Source of the DNA: a bacterium
GTDB taxonomy: Bacteria > Bacillota > Bacilli > Lactobacillales > Streptococcaceae
NCBI GenBank assembly: GCA_905221085.1
Contig: CAJNBT010000005.1
Location: forward strand, 1-64,000
Direction of reading: 5' to 3'
Length of the DNA stretch: 64,000 nucleotides
Both the position numbers and the translations under genes were made by a program. This document shows, in pieces, positions 26,478 to 35,878 of the stretch. Numbering within the stretch: the first letter of the stretch is position 1; each line of letters opens with the position of its first letter. Below the pieces are notes generated by a model. It saw only the letters and a list, made by a program, of their open reading frames with translations. It did not search any database and was not told the DNA's origin.

Positions 26478-27463
26478 CATTTATTTCAAATCATAAACAA
26501 AAAATTATTTCAAGTTACATTTTGGCAACTGTCAGCAGTCATCCTGAATTAGAAAAACACCCTACCTTACCATTAGTCTATCAAAAAAATCGAAATCCTC
26601 ATCAGGTTCCAATATTGTCGGGTGGAGGTTCAGGTCATGAACCTGCTCATATTGGATATGTGGGAGAAGGAATGCTTACAGCTGCTATCTATGGCCAATT
26701 ATTTACTCCACCTACAAGAAATGAAATCTTAGAGTCCATTCGTTTTTTAAATAATGGACAAGGTGTCTTCATCATTGTAAAAAATTTCGAAGCAGACATC
26801 AAAGAATTTAGCTCGGCCATTAACACTGCTAGAAAAGAAGGAATTAAAGTTGGCTATAGTCTAGCACACGACGATATTTCAATTGAACCTCACAATAGAT
26901 TTCAAATTAGAGGAAGAGGGCTTGCAGGGACTATTTTACTTCATAAAGTTCTAGGATATGCAGCTCAGAATGGTGCCGACATCGAGCAACTAACTGATTT
27001 AGGTCATCAGCTTGCTCCCGAAATCGCAACAATTGGCTTTGCAACGAAATCTGCTAGTCTCCCCCAAGCCACCCTTCCACTATTTAACTTGGAAGAAGGA
27101 AATATTTCTTATGGTATTGGGATACATGGCGAAGAAGGCTATCGTATCGTCCCATTCCAATCATCGGAAATCCTTGCAAATGAAATTATAAGCAAATTAA
27201 AATTGCACTATCATTGGAAAAAAGGTGATCAATTTATATTGCTTGTAAATAATCTAGGTACTACCAGTAACTTAGAAATGGGCATATTTATCAATGATCT
27301 CCTTCAACTCTTAGAAATTGAAGGAGTCACTATTACCTTTATAAAATCAGGAACATTTATGACTAGTTTGGATATGGCAGGTATATCCGTAACTCTTTGC
27401 CCCGTAAAAAATAAACAGTGGTTAGAAGCGCTCAATGCTCCAACGACAGCTTTTGCATGGTAA
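26474..27463 (+). CDS. dhaQ: DhaK paralogue DhaQ, dihydroxyacetone sensor
   Basis: 329 aa, homologous to DhaK over its length. The covalent substrate-binding residue His218 (GIHGEEG) is kept, as are equivalents of the DhaK catalytic pair (His55 in GGGSGHEP, Asp108 in NFEADI), although the surroundings of the Asp differ. Known DhaQ proteins bind dihydroxyacetone and act as coactivator of DhaS, not as a kinase. Translationally coupled to dhaS. Confidence 0.9.
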   Translation: MTFISNHKQKIISSYILATVSSHPELEKHPTLPLVYQKNRNPHQVPILSGGGSGHEPAHIGYVGEGMLTAAIYGQLFTPPTRNEILESIRFLNNGQGVFIIVKNFEADIKEFSSAINTARKEGIKVGYSLAHDDISIEPHNRFQIRGRGLAGTILLHKVLGYAAQNGADIEQLTDLGHQLAPEIATIGFATKSASLPQATLPLFNLEEGNISYGIGIHGEEGYRIVPFQSSEILANEIISKLKLHYHWKKGDQFILLVNNLGTTSNLEMGIFINDLLQLLEIEGVTITFIKSGTFMTSLDMAGISVTLCPVKNKQWLEALNAPTTAFAW

Positions 27464-27480
27464 TTTGCTTGTATAACTCA

Positions 27481-27514
27481 AAAGGGCTACATCACTTAAT
27501 GGCCCTTTGTTTTT
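27481..27514 (+). terminator. Terminator of dhaS-dhaQ
   Basis: AAAGGGC (27481-27487) pairs with GCCCTTT (27502-27508), followed by GTTTTT. Confidence 0.75.
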
Positions 27515-27560
27515 ATCTTACTTTTAAAAGAACTCATTCTTGCCATTTCAAATAGGCCAT

Positions 27561-28101
27561 CTATCCCTTACAATTCTTCTGATGTGCTTTGATTTTTTTC
27601 AGAGCCCAATCATAGTGGCTTGACGTGCTACTAACAAAGTAGGAACATAAACTTGTCCCACCCGTCCACTTATAGACACCTTTGGTAAAGAGTTCGTCAT
27701 TGCTGAAACCTTCTATCAACTCTAAAACCTCTCTATGTGATTGCTTTAGTAGTCTAGTCGCTTCTTCTAAGGACGTTTTCTGGTGCTTCTTCCAAAAAAA
27801 CGACATTCATTTGTCCGTAAGTTTTCCAATTATAAGGTTCAGGGAGAAAAGGTCTTTCGTGACCTTTTTGATTAGAATGTACCCAAGTCAAAAGTAACTG
27901 TTGCCATTCGTAGAGATGGATCAGAACATCTCTTAGATTTTTATCTCTTTTCCAGTGGGCTTCTTTTTTCTTTTGGTCTCTTGAAAAATCAAATGGAGTC
28001 TGTAGCTCATCTTCACTTAGTCGGGAAATGAAACGATTGAGCTTTTCATAGTTTTCCTTAGAGGCCAGCATTAGCTCCTCTTTTGTTTTCGGTCTAGGCA
28101 C
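27561..28101 (-). pseudogene. DfsB/ClbS-family (DUF1706) protein, frameshifted
   Basis: Two overlapping frames make one protein: residues 1-~103 from the ATG at 28099-28101 (MPRPKTKEELML... to YGQMNVVF) and the remainder (WKKHQKTS... to HQKNCKG) one frame away. The break is an A7 run on the + strand (27794-27800); with six A the reading would continue as NVVFWKKHQ, as expected for the family, giving ~179 aa. DUF1706 proteins belong to the DinB-like superfamily and include the colibactin-resistance protein ClbS. This may be a real loss, slippage or a sequencing error. Confidence 0.85.
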
Positions 28102-28158
28102 AGGAGTACTCCCTTCATATCTCTAGTTATTATTAGAAATTTTTTAACCTTTAAATCT

Positions 28159-28653
28159 CTATAACTTATCCTTTAATTTCTCAACAAAGAGATAGGCTGC
28201 TGGACAGGTCAAGGTATTCTTAATCGTCAAATGGTTGATTTGATGGATCTTTTTACGGTCTGTATGGGGGAACTCTCGGCAGGCCTTTGGACGAACGTCA
28301 TAAATGGAACAGAGGTTATCTCCTCCTAAAAATGGACAGGGCATGGATTTGAAAATCTTATCCCCATCTTCATCTACCTGAAGAAATTCAGCTTCAAAAG
28401 CTGGTAATTTCATCTTAAAATACTTGGCAATTCGTGTAATATCCGCTTCCTTGAAGTCGGGACCCAAAGTCTTACAACAGTTAGCACAGGCAGTGCAATC
28501 AATCTCCTCAAAGACTTCTTGGTGAATCTGTTGAGCTATCTTATCTAGATTTTTTGGTGGTTTTTTCTTTAGATTTGCTAAAATTTTACGGTGCTCCTTC
28601 TGCTTTTGCAAGGCTAGCTGGTGGTAGTACTCAATATCAATTTCTTTAGACAT
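28159..28653 (-). CDS. YkgJ-family cysteine cluster protein
   Basis: 164 aa. The YkgJ/UPF0153 pattern is present: CTACANCC near the middle, then CPFL, CSIY and CREFPH, a set of Cys able to bind zinc or an iron-sulfur cluster. The biochemical function is not established. The N-terminal ~45 residues are Lys-rich and helical. It stands alone between ptsI and the DUF1706 pseudogene on the same strand. Confidence 0.85.
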   Translation of the reverse strand: MSKEIDIEYYHQLALQKQKEHRKILANLKKKPPKNLDKIAQQIHQEVFEEIDCTACANCCKTLGPDFKEADITRIAKYFKMKLPAFEAEFLQVDEDGDKIFKSMPCPFLGGDNLCSIYDVRPKACREFPHTDRKKIHQINHLTIKNTLTCPAAYLFVEKLKDKL

Positions 28654-28750
28654 GGTTTCTCTCTTATTCTATTTGTTTCCCCCTATTATATCATGCCTCT
28701 GACTCATTGAAAAGTGGACTTTATAAGAGCATACTTTTCCAAAATGCGTC

Positions 28751-28779
28751 AAAAAACCTTGCAACTAGGTTACAAGGTT
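28751..28779 (-). terminator. Terminator of ptsHI
   Basis: AACCTTG / CAAGGTT stem with an 11-nt loop; on the - strand it runs into TTTT, a few bases after the ptsI stop codon. Confidence 0.75.
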
Positions 28780-28786
28780 AATGACA

Positions 28787-30520
28787 TTAATCAAAGTTAA
28801 CGTATTCTTTTTGAAGTTCAAGTACTTCTTCCATTGTTGAACACTCTGTAAGGGCACGGTTAGCGTACTCTTCCATCTTAGCAGTATCCAATTTCTTCAT
28901 CAAGCTACGTGTACGGAGTACAGATGTTGCTGACATAGAGAATTCATCCAAGCCCATTCCGACAAGAAGTGGAACAGCTTTTTGATCGCCAGCCATCTCA
29001 CCACACATACCAGCCCATTTACCTTCAGCGTGAGCTGCCTTGATAACGTTGTTAATCAAGCGAAGGATTGATGGGTTATATGGTTGGTAAAGGTATGAAA
29101 CTTGCTCGTTCATACGGTCTGCTGCCATTGAGTATTGGATCAAGTCGTTTGTACCAATTGACATGAAGTCTACTTCTTTTGCAAATTGGTCTGCAAGCAT
29201 TGCTGCTGCAGGGATTTCAATCATGATACCAACTTGGATATCATCCGCAACTGCAACTCCTTCAGAAAGAAGGTTTGCTTTTTCTTCTTCATAAACTGCT
29301 TTAGCTGCACGGAATTCTTTCAAAAGGGCAACCATTGGGAACATGATACGCAATTGACCATGAACAGAAGCACGAAGAAGGGCACGGATTTGTGTACGGA
29401 ACATTGCATCTCCAGTTTCAGAAATAGAGATACGAAGGGCACGGAATCCAAGGAATGGGTTCATTTCGTGTGGCATATCAAAGTAAGGAAGTTCCTTATC
29501 TCCACCGATGTCCATAGTACGAACAACCACTGGTTTACCATTCATTCCCTCAAGAACAGCCTTGTATGCTTCATACTGCTCATCTTCAGTTGGGAAGTCT
29601 TGAGAATCCATGTACAAGAACTCTGTACGGTAAAGCCCAACAGCTTCTGCACCGTTGTTGTTAACACCTTCAACGTCTTTTGGAGTACCGATGTTAGCTG
29701 CCAACTCGAAGTGTTTACCGTCAGCAGTCACTGTTTGAGCATCTTTCAAAAGTGCCCATTCAGCTTTTTGTTTAGCATAAGCTTCACCAGCTGCTTTAAA
29801 TTCCGTCGCTTGTTCATCTGTTGGGTTGATAATCACTTCACCAGTAATTCCGTTAACGGCAAGGATATCGCCGTCTTTCACTACTTCAGTGATGTTATTT
29901 GTTCCCAATACAGCTGCAATTTCAAGTGTACGCGCCATGATAGCTGAATGGCTTGTACGTCCACCGATGTTAGTTACAAAAGCTTTTACAAAGTTTTTGT
30001 CCAATTGAGCTGTATCAGATGGTGTCAAGTCATGTGCAATCACGATTACTTCTTCGTTAATAGATGCTGGGTTTGGCAATTTTTTACCAAGAAGGTTTGC
30101 CAATACACGTTTTGTCACGTCGCGGATATCCGCTGCACGTTCTTGCATGTATGGGTTGTCCTCCATGCCTTCAAAGATAGTGATGAACATGTCAGTCACT
30201 TCTTTAAGACCTGCTTCAGCATTAACTTTCTTAGCACGGATTGTTTCTTTAATCTGACCGATCAATTCTGGGTCAGAAAGAACCATCAAATGAGCGTCAA
30301 AAACTTGAGCCGCTTCCTCGCCTAGCGTACCTACAGCTTTCTCGCGGATAAGAGAAAGCTCGTTTTGAGAAGCTTCAAGAGCAACATCCAAACGAGCCTC
30401 TTCTGCGTTTGTATCTTCGACTGAAACAGTCTCGAATGACAAATCCGGTTGAACGAGTAGATATGCTTTTGCAACTGCAACACCGTCAGATGCTGCGATT
30501 CCTTTAAGCATTTCTGTCAT
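28787..30520 (-). CDS. ptsI: PTS enzyme I
   Basis: 577-aa phosphoenolpyruvate-protein phosphotransferase, first step of PTS sugar uptake: PEP phosphorylates the active His191 ([11 protein letters not shown]), which passes the phosphate to HPr. The PEP-binding C-domain has the signature [13 protein letters not shown] and the active Cys region GMCGEMAGD. It begins 5 bp after ptsH, its RBS overlapping the ptsH stop. It feeds the LacFE, GatABC and DhaM proteins encoded in this window. Confidence 0.98.
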   Translation of the reverse strand: MTEMLKGIAASDGVAVAKAYLLVQPDLSFETVSVEDTNAEEARLDVALEASQNELSLIREKAVGTLGEEAAQVFDAHLMVLSDPELIGQIKETIRAKKVNAEAGLKEVTDMFITIFEGMEDNPYMQERAADIRDVTKRVLANLLGKKLPNPASINEEVIVIAHDLTPSDTAQLDKNFVKAFVTNIGGRTSHSAIMARTLEIAAVLGTNNITEVVKDGDILAVNGITGEVIINPTDEQATEFKAAGEAYAKQKAEWALLKDAQTVTADGKHFELAANIGTPKDVEGVNNNGAEAVGLYRTEFLYMDSQDFPTEDEQYEAYKAVLEGMNGKPVVVRTMDIGGDKELPYFDMPHEMNPFLGFRALRISISETGDAMFRTQIRALLRASVHGQLRIMFPMVALLKEFRAAKAVYEEEKANLLSEGVAVADDIQVGIMIEIPAAAMLADQFAKEVDFMSIGTNDLIQYSMAADRMNEQVSYLYQPYNPSILRLINNVIKAAHAEGKWAGMCGEMAGDQKAVPLLVGMGLDEFSMSATSVLRTRSLMKKLDTAKMEEYANRALTECSTMEEVLELQKEYVNFD

Positions 30521-30525
30521 TTTCC

Positions 30526-30789
30526 TTATGCCAATCCTTCTTTTTCCATTGTTTCTGAGATTGCAGCGATTGCGTCATCTGCATCTGCACCTTCAGCTGA
30601 GATCGTTACGTCAGCACCTTGGCCAACACCAAGACTCATAACACCCATGATTGATTTAAGGTTAACTGATTTACCTTTGTACTCAAGAGTGATATCTGAA
30701 GCAAATTTGCTAGCAGTTTGTACCAACAATGTTGCTGGACGTGCGTGAATACCTGTTTCTGCCACTACGTGGAAATCTTTAGAAGCCAT
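30526..30789 (-). CDS. ptsH: Phosphocarrier protein HPr
   Basis: 87 aa. His15 (GIHARPAT) takes phosphate from enzyme I. Ser46 (LKSIMGVM) is the site for HPr kinase; HPr-Ser-P is the co-repressor of CcpA that acts on cre sites like those near dhaK and lacT. AGGAGAG lies before the ATG. Confidence 0.99.
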   Translation of the reverse strand: MASKDFHVVAETGIHARPATLLVQTASKFASDITLEYKGKSVNLKSIMGVMSLGVGQGADVTISAEGADADDAIAAISETMEKEGLA

Positions 30790-30851
30790 AGTTTGACTCT
30801 CCTTTTGTTCTTTCTTTTTTGAGTTATATTTGATAACCCTTACAATTTGGT

Positions 30852-30880
30852 ATTATATCATCTTCTAGGATTTTTTTCAA
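30852..30880 (-). promoter_or_regulatory. ptsHI promoter
   Basis: On the - strand: TTGAAA (30875-30880), 17-bp spacer, TATAAT (30852-30857). The 350-bp gap 30790-31139 holds this promoter and, facing the other way, the nrdH regulatory region. Confidence 0.85.
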
Positions 30881-30950
30881 GTATTTTATGGGATTTATTC
30901 GATTTCCTTTTCAGATAACTTGCAGAAAATCTTCTAGTAAACTTGTGAAA

Positions 30951-31070
30951 ACACAGTATATAGTTTCTTTAAAGACGATTTATAGGATAATCATTGCTGT
31001 TTTATAAAACAAACACTACATATTGTGTTTTGTGAGCTTGACTAGAAAAACAGACCACTATATTTAGTTT
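30951..31070 (+). promoter_or_regulatory. Candidate NrdR boxes upstream of nrdH
   Basis: Three sequences resemble the NrdR box ACACWATATWTTGTGT: ACACTACATATTGTGT (31013-31028, best), ACACAGTATATAGTTT (30951-30966) and CCACTATATTTAGTTT (31055-31070). Centre spacings of about 62 and 42 bp are close to whole helical turns, as needed for NrdR, the ATP/dATP-sensing repressor of ribonucleotide reductase genes. Confidence 0.5.
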
Positions 31071-31077
31071 TAAATCA

Positions 31078-31105
31078 TTGACAAAAATTTATTTTCTGAT
31101 ATACT
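31078..31105 (+). promoter_or_regulatory. nrdH promoter
   Basis: TTGACA (31078-31083), 16-bp spacer, extended -10 TGATATACT (31097-31105). Confidence 0.8.
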
Positions 31106-31139
31106 AGGATAGAACTAAATTTTAAAGAGGAGTTACACA

Positions 31140-31358
31140 ATGGTAACCGTTTATTCTAAAAACAACTGTGTCCAATGTAAGATGACCAAGCGTTTCTTGG
31201 ACAGTAATAATGTCGCTTATCGTGAAATCAATCTTGATGAGCAACCTGAGTACATCGATCAGGTTAAAGAGCTCGGTTTCAGCGCAGCTCCTGTTATCCA
31301 AACACCAACTGAAGTCTTTTCAGGTTTCCAACCAGGAAAACTGAAACAATTAGCATAA
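31140..31358 (+). CDS. nrdH: Glutaredoxin-like protein NrdH
   Basis: 72-aa redoxin with CVQC in NNCVQCKMTK and the C-terminal GFQPGKL typical of NrdH. It reduces the class Ib ribonucleotide reductase NrdE, itself reduced by thioredoxin reductase. GAGGAG precedes the ATG. First gene of nrdH-nrdE-(small ORF)-nrdF. Confidence 0.97.
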   Translation: MVTVYSKNNCVQCKMTKRFLDSNNVAYREINLDEQPEYIDQVKELGFSAAPVIQTPTEVFSGFQPGKLKQLA

Positions 31359-31438
31359 TCTTAGTACACCATCCAGAAGAAACTGCTTCTAGGGCTAACT
31401 TAGAAGCCTTTCTTTTGTAATTAGATAAGGGAAATTTT

Positions 31439-33598
31439 ATGGGATTAAAACATCTTGAGGACGTGACTTACTTCCGTCTCAATAACGAAATCAACCGTCC
31501 TGTTAATGGACAAATCATGCTTCATAAAGATAAGGAAGCCTTGGATGCCTTCTTTAAAGAAAATGTAGTTCCGAATACTATGGTCTTTGATTCAATCAAA
31601 GATAAAATCAACTACCTCATTGACCACAACTACATCGAAACAGCTTTTATCAAGAAATACCGTCCAGAATTCTTGGAAGAATTGTCTCAATTTATTAAAG
31701 AACAAAACTTCCAATTCAAGTCGTTCATGGCTGCCTATAAGTTTTACAATCAATACGCCTTAAAGACTAACGATGGGGAATATTATCTTGAAAGTATGGA
31801 AGACCGTGTCTTCTTTAACGCCCTTTATTTCGCTGATGGGAATGAAGCTGTTGCAATCGATATTGCAAATGAAATCATCCACCAACGCTACCAACCTGCT
31901 ACTCCTTCCTTCTTGAATGCTGGACGTGCTCGTCGTGGAGAGTTGGTATCTTGTTTCTTGATCCAAGTCACTGATGATATGAACTCTATCGGACGTTCTA
32001 TCAACTCTGCTCTTCAACTGTCACGTATCGGTGGTGGTGTGGGAATTACTCTCAGCAACCTTCGTGAAGCTGGTGCACCTATCAAAGGCTACGAAGGAGC
32101 AGCTTCTGGTGTCGTACCAGTCATGAAACTCTTCGAAGATAGTTTCTCTTACTCTAACCAATTGGGTCAACGTCAAGGTGCTGGTGTTGTCTACCTCAAT
32201 GTCTTTCACCCAGATATCATCGCCTTCCTTTCAACTAAGAAAGAAAACGCCGATGAAAAAGTTCGTGTAAAAACTCTTTCACTTGGTGTCGTGGTACCAG
32301 ATAAATTCTACGAATTGGCTCGTAAGAATGAAGAAATGTACCTCTTCAGCCCTTACTCTATAGAAAAAGAATACGGTGTGCCATTCAACTACATCGATAT
32401 CACTGAAAAATACGATGAATTGGTCGCAAATCCAAATATCCGTAAGACAAAAATCAAGGCGCGTGATTTGGAAACTGAAATCTCTAAATTGCAACAAGAA
32501 TCTGGCTACCCTTATGTAGTCAACATTGATACGGCTAACCGTGCAAATCCTGTTGATGGTAAGATTATCATGAGTAACTTGTGTTCTGAGATTCTTCAAG
32601 TCCAAGAACCAAGCTTGATCAACGATGCTCAAGAATATCTCCAAATGGGTACTGATATCTCATGTAACCTTGGTTCAACAAACGTTGTCAACATGATGAC
32701 TTCACCTGACTTTGGTCGTTCTATCCGTGCTATGGTTCGTGCTTTAACTTTCGTTACAGATAGTTCACACATCGTAGCTGTACCTACGATTGATCATGGA
32801 AATAGCCAAGCCCACACCTTCGGGCTTGGTGCCATGGGACTTCACAGCTACCTCGCCCAACAATTGATTGAATATGGATCACCTGAGTCTGTTGAATTTA
32901 CAAGCATCTACTTCATGCTCATGAACTACTGGACCTTGGTAGAATCAAACAATATCGCGCGTGAACGTGGTATTACCTTCCATAACTTTGAAAAATCAGA
33001 CTATGCTAACGGAAGCTACTTCGACAAGTATGTGACTGGCGAGTTTGTTCCAACATCAGACCGTGTTAAAGAACTTTTCAAAGATGTCTTTATCCCAAGT
33101 GCTGCTGACTGGGCTGAACTTCGCGACAAGGTTCAAGCAGATGGTCTTTACCACCAAAACCGCCTTGCTGTAGCTCCAAATGGTTCTATCAGCTATATCA
33201 ACGACGTTTCTGCTTCTATCCACCCGATTACGCAACGTATCGAAGAACGTCAAGAAAAGAAAATCGGGAAAATCTACTACCCTGCTGCTGGCTTGTCAAC
33301 AGAGACCATTCCTTACTACACTTCTGCCTACGACATGGATATGCGTAAGGTGATTGATGTTTATGCTGCTGCGACTGAGCACGTGGACCAAGGTCTTTCA
33401 CTCACCCTCTTCATGCGTAGTGATATTCCAAAAGGTCTTTACGAATGGAAGAAAGAAAACAAACAAACGACACGTGACTTGTCAATCCTTCGTAACTATG
33501 CCTTTAACAAAGGTATCAAGTCTATCTACTACGTCCGTACCTTTACCGATGATGGTGGAGAAGTCGGTGCTAACCAATGTGAAAGCTGTGTGATTTAG
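31439..33598 (+). CDS. nrdE: Class Ib ribonucleotide reductase, alpha subunit NrdE
   Basis: 719 aa. It converts ribonucleoside diphosphates to deoxyribonucleotides aerobically. The substrate-site Cys (ELVSCFL), the radical Cys/Glu loop (MSNLCSEIL) and the C-terminal thiol pair CESC that exchanges with NrdH are all present. No ATP-cone at the N-terminus, as expected for class Ib. Followed by a short gene and then nrdF. Confidence 0.98.
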   Translation: MGLKHLEDVTYFRLNNEINRPVNGQIMLHKDKEALDAFFKENVVPNTMVFDSIKDKINYLIDHNYIETAFIKKYRPEFLEELSQFIKEQNFQFKSFMAAYKFYNQYALKTNDGEYYLESMEDRVFFNALYFADGNEAVAIDIANEIIHQRYQPATPSFLNAGRARRGELVSCFLIQVTDDMNSIGRSINSALQLSRIGGGVGITLSNLREAGAPIKGYEGAASGVVPVMKLFEDSFSYSNQLGQRQGAGVVYLNVFHPDIIAFLSTKKENADEKVRVKTLSLGVVVPDKFYELARKNEEMYLFSPYSIEKEYGVPFNYIDITEKYDELVANPNIRKTKIKARDLETEISKLQQESGYPYVVNIDTANRANPVDGKIIMSNLCSEILQVQEPSLINDAQEYLQMGTDISCNLGSTNVVNMMTSPDFGRSIRAMVRALTFVTDSSHIVAVPTIDHGNSQAHTFGLGAMGLHSYLAQQLIEYGSPESVEFTSIYFMLMNYWTLVESNNIARERGITFHNFEKSDYANGSYFDKYVTGEFVPTSDRVKELFKDVFIPSAADWAELRDKVQADGLYHQNRLAVAPNGSISYINDVSASIHPITQRIEERQEKKIGKIYYPAAGLSTETIPYYTSAYDMDMRKVIDVYAAATEHVDQGLSLTLFMRSDIPKGLYEWKKENKQTTRDLSILRNYAFNKGIKSIYYVRTFTDDGGEVGANQCESCVI

Positions 33599-33673
33599 TT
33601 CGTCTCTCTATAAATACAATTGATACTGTTCGTAATTTTTTCTAACTTTTATTCATTTTAGGAGACTGATAAA

Positions 33674-33868
33674 TTGTTTTTATTTGGCAAAACAAAACAA
33701 GAAAATAAAAAATTAAAAAAAGAAATTTCCTTTTTAAAAAAAGAGAATTCATCTTTAAAAAAGGAAAATTCCTTCATGAAAAAGAAGGTTGATAAAGTAG
33801 CTTCTGATGGACTGAGACACGGAAGTTCAGAGGGCGCTAAACACTTAGCAGGAAAAAGAAGAAAATAA
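33674..33868 (+). CDS. Small Lys-rich coiled-coil protein between nrdE and nrdF
   Basis: 64 aa from a TTG start with AGGAGA 9 bp upstream. After FLFGKTKQENK come perfect heptads (KKEISFL, KKENSSL, KKENSFM, KKKVDKV), so a short parallel coiled coil is likely; the tail is Gly/Lys/Arg-rich (AKHLAGKRRK). The heptads are visible in DNA as ~21-bp A-rich repeats. It is on the same strand, 75 bp after nrdE and 27 bp before nrdF, so it is cotranscribed with them. I know no function. The non-ATG start and A-rich composition leave some doubt that it is translated. Confidence 0.6.
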   Translation: MFLFGKTKQENKKLKKEISFLKKENSSLKKENSFMKKKVDKVASDGLRHGSSEGAKHLAGKRRK

Positions 33869-33895
33869 TTTTTTACAAGATCGAAAGAAGAAAAC

Positions 33896-34861
33896 ATGTC
33901 ACAAACTTACTACAAAGCCATTAACTGGAATGCCATCGAAGATGTCATCGACAAATCAACTTGGGAGAAACTGACGGAGCAATTCTGGCTCGATACACGT
34001 ATTCCCTTGTCTAACGACTTGGATGACTGGAGAAAGCTATCAAGTGTAGAAAAAGACTTGGTTGGAAAAGTCTTTGGTGGTTTAACACTTCTGGACACTA
34101 TGCAATCTGAAACTGGGGTTCAAGCCCTTCGCTCAGACATCCGTACACCCCATGAGGAAGCTGTTTTCAATAACATCCAATTTATGGAATCTGTTCACGC
34201 TAAATCTTACTCATCAATCTTCTCTACCTTGAATACCAAGGCTGAGATTGAAGAAATTTTCGAATGGACCAATACCAATCCTTACCTACAAAAGAAGGCT
34301 GAGATTGTCAACGAAATCTACCTAAACGGTAACCCACTTGAAAAGAAAGTAGCCAGCGTCTTCCTTGAAACCTTCCTCTTCTACTCTGGTTTCTTCACTC
34401 CCCTCTACTATCTCGGCAACAACAAACTAGCCAACGTTGCGGAAATCATTAAATTGATCATTCGTGATGAGTCTGTTCACGGAACTTACATCGGTTACAA
34501 ATTCCAACTTGGTTTCAATGAATTGCCTGAAGAAGAGCAAGAAAAACTCAAAGATTGGATGTACGACCTGCTCTATACTCTTTATGAAAATGAAGAAGGC
34601 TACACAGAAAGCCTCTATGACGGTGTTGGTTGGACAGAAGAAGTCAAAACCTTCCTTCGCTACAATGCTAACAAGGCACTCATGAACCTGGGACAAGATC
34701 CACTCTTCCCAGATTCAGCAGATGATGTCAACCCAATCGTTATGAACGGTATTTCAACAGGAACTTCCAACCACGACTTCTTCTCTCAAGTCGGAAATGG
34801 TTACCTTCTTGGTGAAGTTGAAGCCATGCAAGACGATGACTACAACTACGGTTTGGACTAA
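33896..34861 (+). CDS. nrdF: Class Ib ribonucleotide reductase, beta subunit NrdF
   Basis: 321-aa ferritin-like radical subunit. Ligands of the dimanganese/diiron centre are visible in FMESVHAKSY and RDESVHGTYIGYK; the radical Tyr lies between them in the family. No nrdI gene is next to it, although NrdI is usually needed for the Mn form; it must be elsewhere. AAGAAG precedes the ATG. Confidence 0.97.
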   Translation: MSQTYYKAINWNAIEDVIDKSTWEKLTEQFWLDTRIPLSNDLDDWRKLSSVEKDLVGKVFGGLTLLDTMQSETGVQALRSDIRTPHEEAVFNNIQFMESVHAKSYSSIFSTLNTKAEIEEIFEWTNTNPYLQKKAEIVNEIYLNGNPLEKKVASVFLETFLFYSGFFTPLYYLGNNKLANVAEIIKLIIRDESVHGTYIGYKFQLGFNELPEEEQEKLKDWMYDLLYTLYENEEGYTESLYDGVGWTEEVKTFLRYNANKALMNLGQDPLFPDSADDVNPIVMNGISTGTSNHDFFSQVGNGYLLGEVEAMQDDDYNYGLD

Positions 34862-34886
34862 TTGAATTATCCCAGAACTGAGAGCC

Positions 34887-34930
34887 AAAAACATCATGGT
34901 TTGTTTAAAACAACCATGGTGTTTTTGTTT
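34887..34930 (+). terminator. Terminator of the nrd operon
   Basis: 15-bp arms AAAAACATCATGGTT and AACCATGGTGTTTTT (one G-T pair) with a 9-nt loop, then T-rich sequence. Confidence 0.8.
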
Positions 34931-35006
34931 TTGTTTTCTTTTGTTTTTTAAATTGATTGATTGAACACTTTATGATAAAATAGTAATAGAAATAGAGGTG
35001 ATAAGG

Positions 35007-35774
35007 ATGTTAAAGCAGGAAAAACTAGATAATATTCTAGAAACGGTAAATACAAAGGGAACTATTACTGTAAAAGAAATCATGACTCGCTTGGATGTGT
35101 CAGATATGACTGCTAGACGTTACTTGCAAGAGTTAGCTGACAAAGATCTACTTGTTCGTGTGCACGGTGGAGCTGAGAAAATTCGCACAGGTTCTATTTT
35201 AAATAATGAACGTTCCAATATTGAAAAACAAAGCTTACAAATCGCAGAAAAACAAGAAATCAGCCGTTTTGCAGGCCATTTAATCGATGAGGGTGAGACC
35301 ATTTTTATTGGTCCAGGAACAACATTGGAATCTTTTGCTCGTGAACTTCCAATTGATAATATTCGTGTTGTAACAAACAGTTTACCAGTCTTTCTCATCT
35401 TAAACGAACGAAAACTAACAGATTTGATTTTAATCGGTGGAAACTATCGCTCTATCACTGGAGCCTTTGTCGGAACACTAACCTTGCAAAATTTGGCCAA
35501 TCTCCAATTTTCTAAAGCTTTCGTTAGCTGTAATGGTATTCAGGACAATGCGATCGCGACCTTTAGTGAAGAGGAAGGTGAATCTCAACGCATCGCCCTC
35601 AATAACTCCAATAAAAAATACTTACTAGCTGACAATAGTAAGTTCAATAAATTTGATTTTTATACCTTCTACAATATCTCTGATATTGATACCATCGTTT
35701 CAGATTCTAAACTGAGCAAAGAAACCTTTGAACAACTTTCAAAACAAACAAAAATTATTCTTTCTAAATCATAA
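35007..35774 (+). CDS. lacR: Lactose phosphotransferase repressor LacR (DeoR family)
   Basis: 255 aa. N-terminal DeoR helix-turn-helix (TVKEIMTRLDVSDMTARRYL) and a sugar-phosphate-binding domain with the GPGTTLE motif. In related bacteria LacR represses lacABCD-FEG and is released by tagatose-6-phosphate. I take the ATG at 35007 (AGAGG 8 bp upstream) over the GTG at 34998. It is convergent with the lac operon, separated from it by a bidirectional terminator, and has its own transcription. Confidence 0.88.
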   Translation: MLKQEKLDNILETVNTKGTITVKEIMTRLDVSDMTARRYLQELADKDLLVRVHGGAEKIRTGSILNNERSNIEKQSLQIAEKQEISRFAGHLIDEGETIFIGPGTTLESFARELPIDNIRVVTNSLPVFLILNERKLTDLILIGGNYRSITGAFVGTLTLQNLANLQFSKAFVSCNGIQDNAIATFSEEEGESQRIALNNSNKKYLLADNSKFNKFDFYTFYNISDIDTIVSDSKLSKETFEQLSKQTKIILSKS

Positions 35775-35796
35775 AACTGAGAATCGATAAAAAATA

Positions 35797-35843
35797 AAAT
35801 GCGTCAAATCAAGAAAATAAGAATCTTGATCTGACGCATTTTT
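35797..35843. terminator. Bidirectional terminator between lacR and the lac operon
   Basis: AAAATGCGTCA pairs with TGACGCATTTT, and the inner arms ATCAAGA / TCTTGAT extend the stem. A tract on one side, T tract on the other. Confidence 0.85.
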
Positions 35844-35878
35844 GGATGAAGATTTTTACAAAGAGTTTCCTAGATTCT

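Noticed and set aside
29186..29947. 253-aa ORF opposite ptsI
   Set aside because: Antisense shadow of a conserved gene, Cys/Phe/Ser-rich composition, no RBS.
34998..35774. LacR starting at the GTG at 34998
   Set aside because: No RBS in front of it; the ATG at 35007 has AGAGG at a suitable distance.
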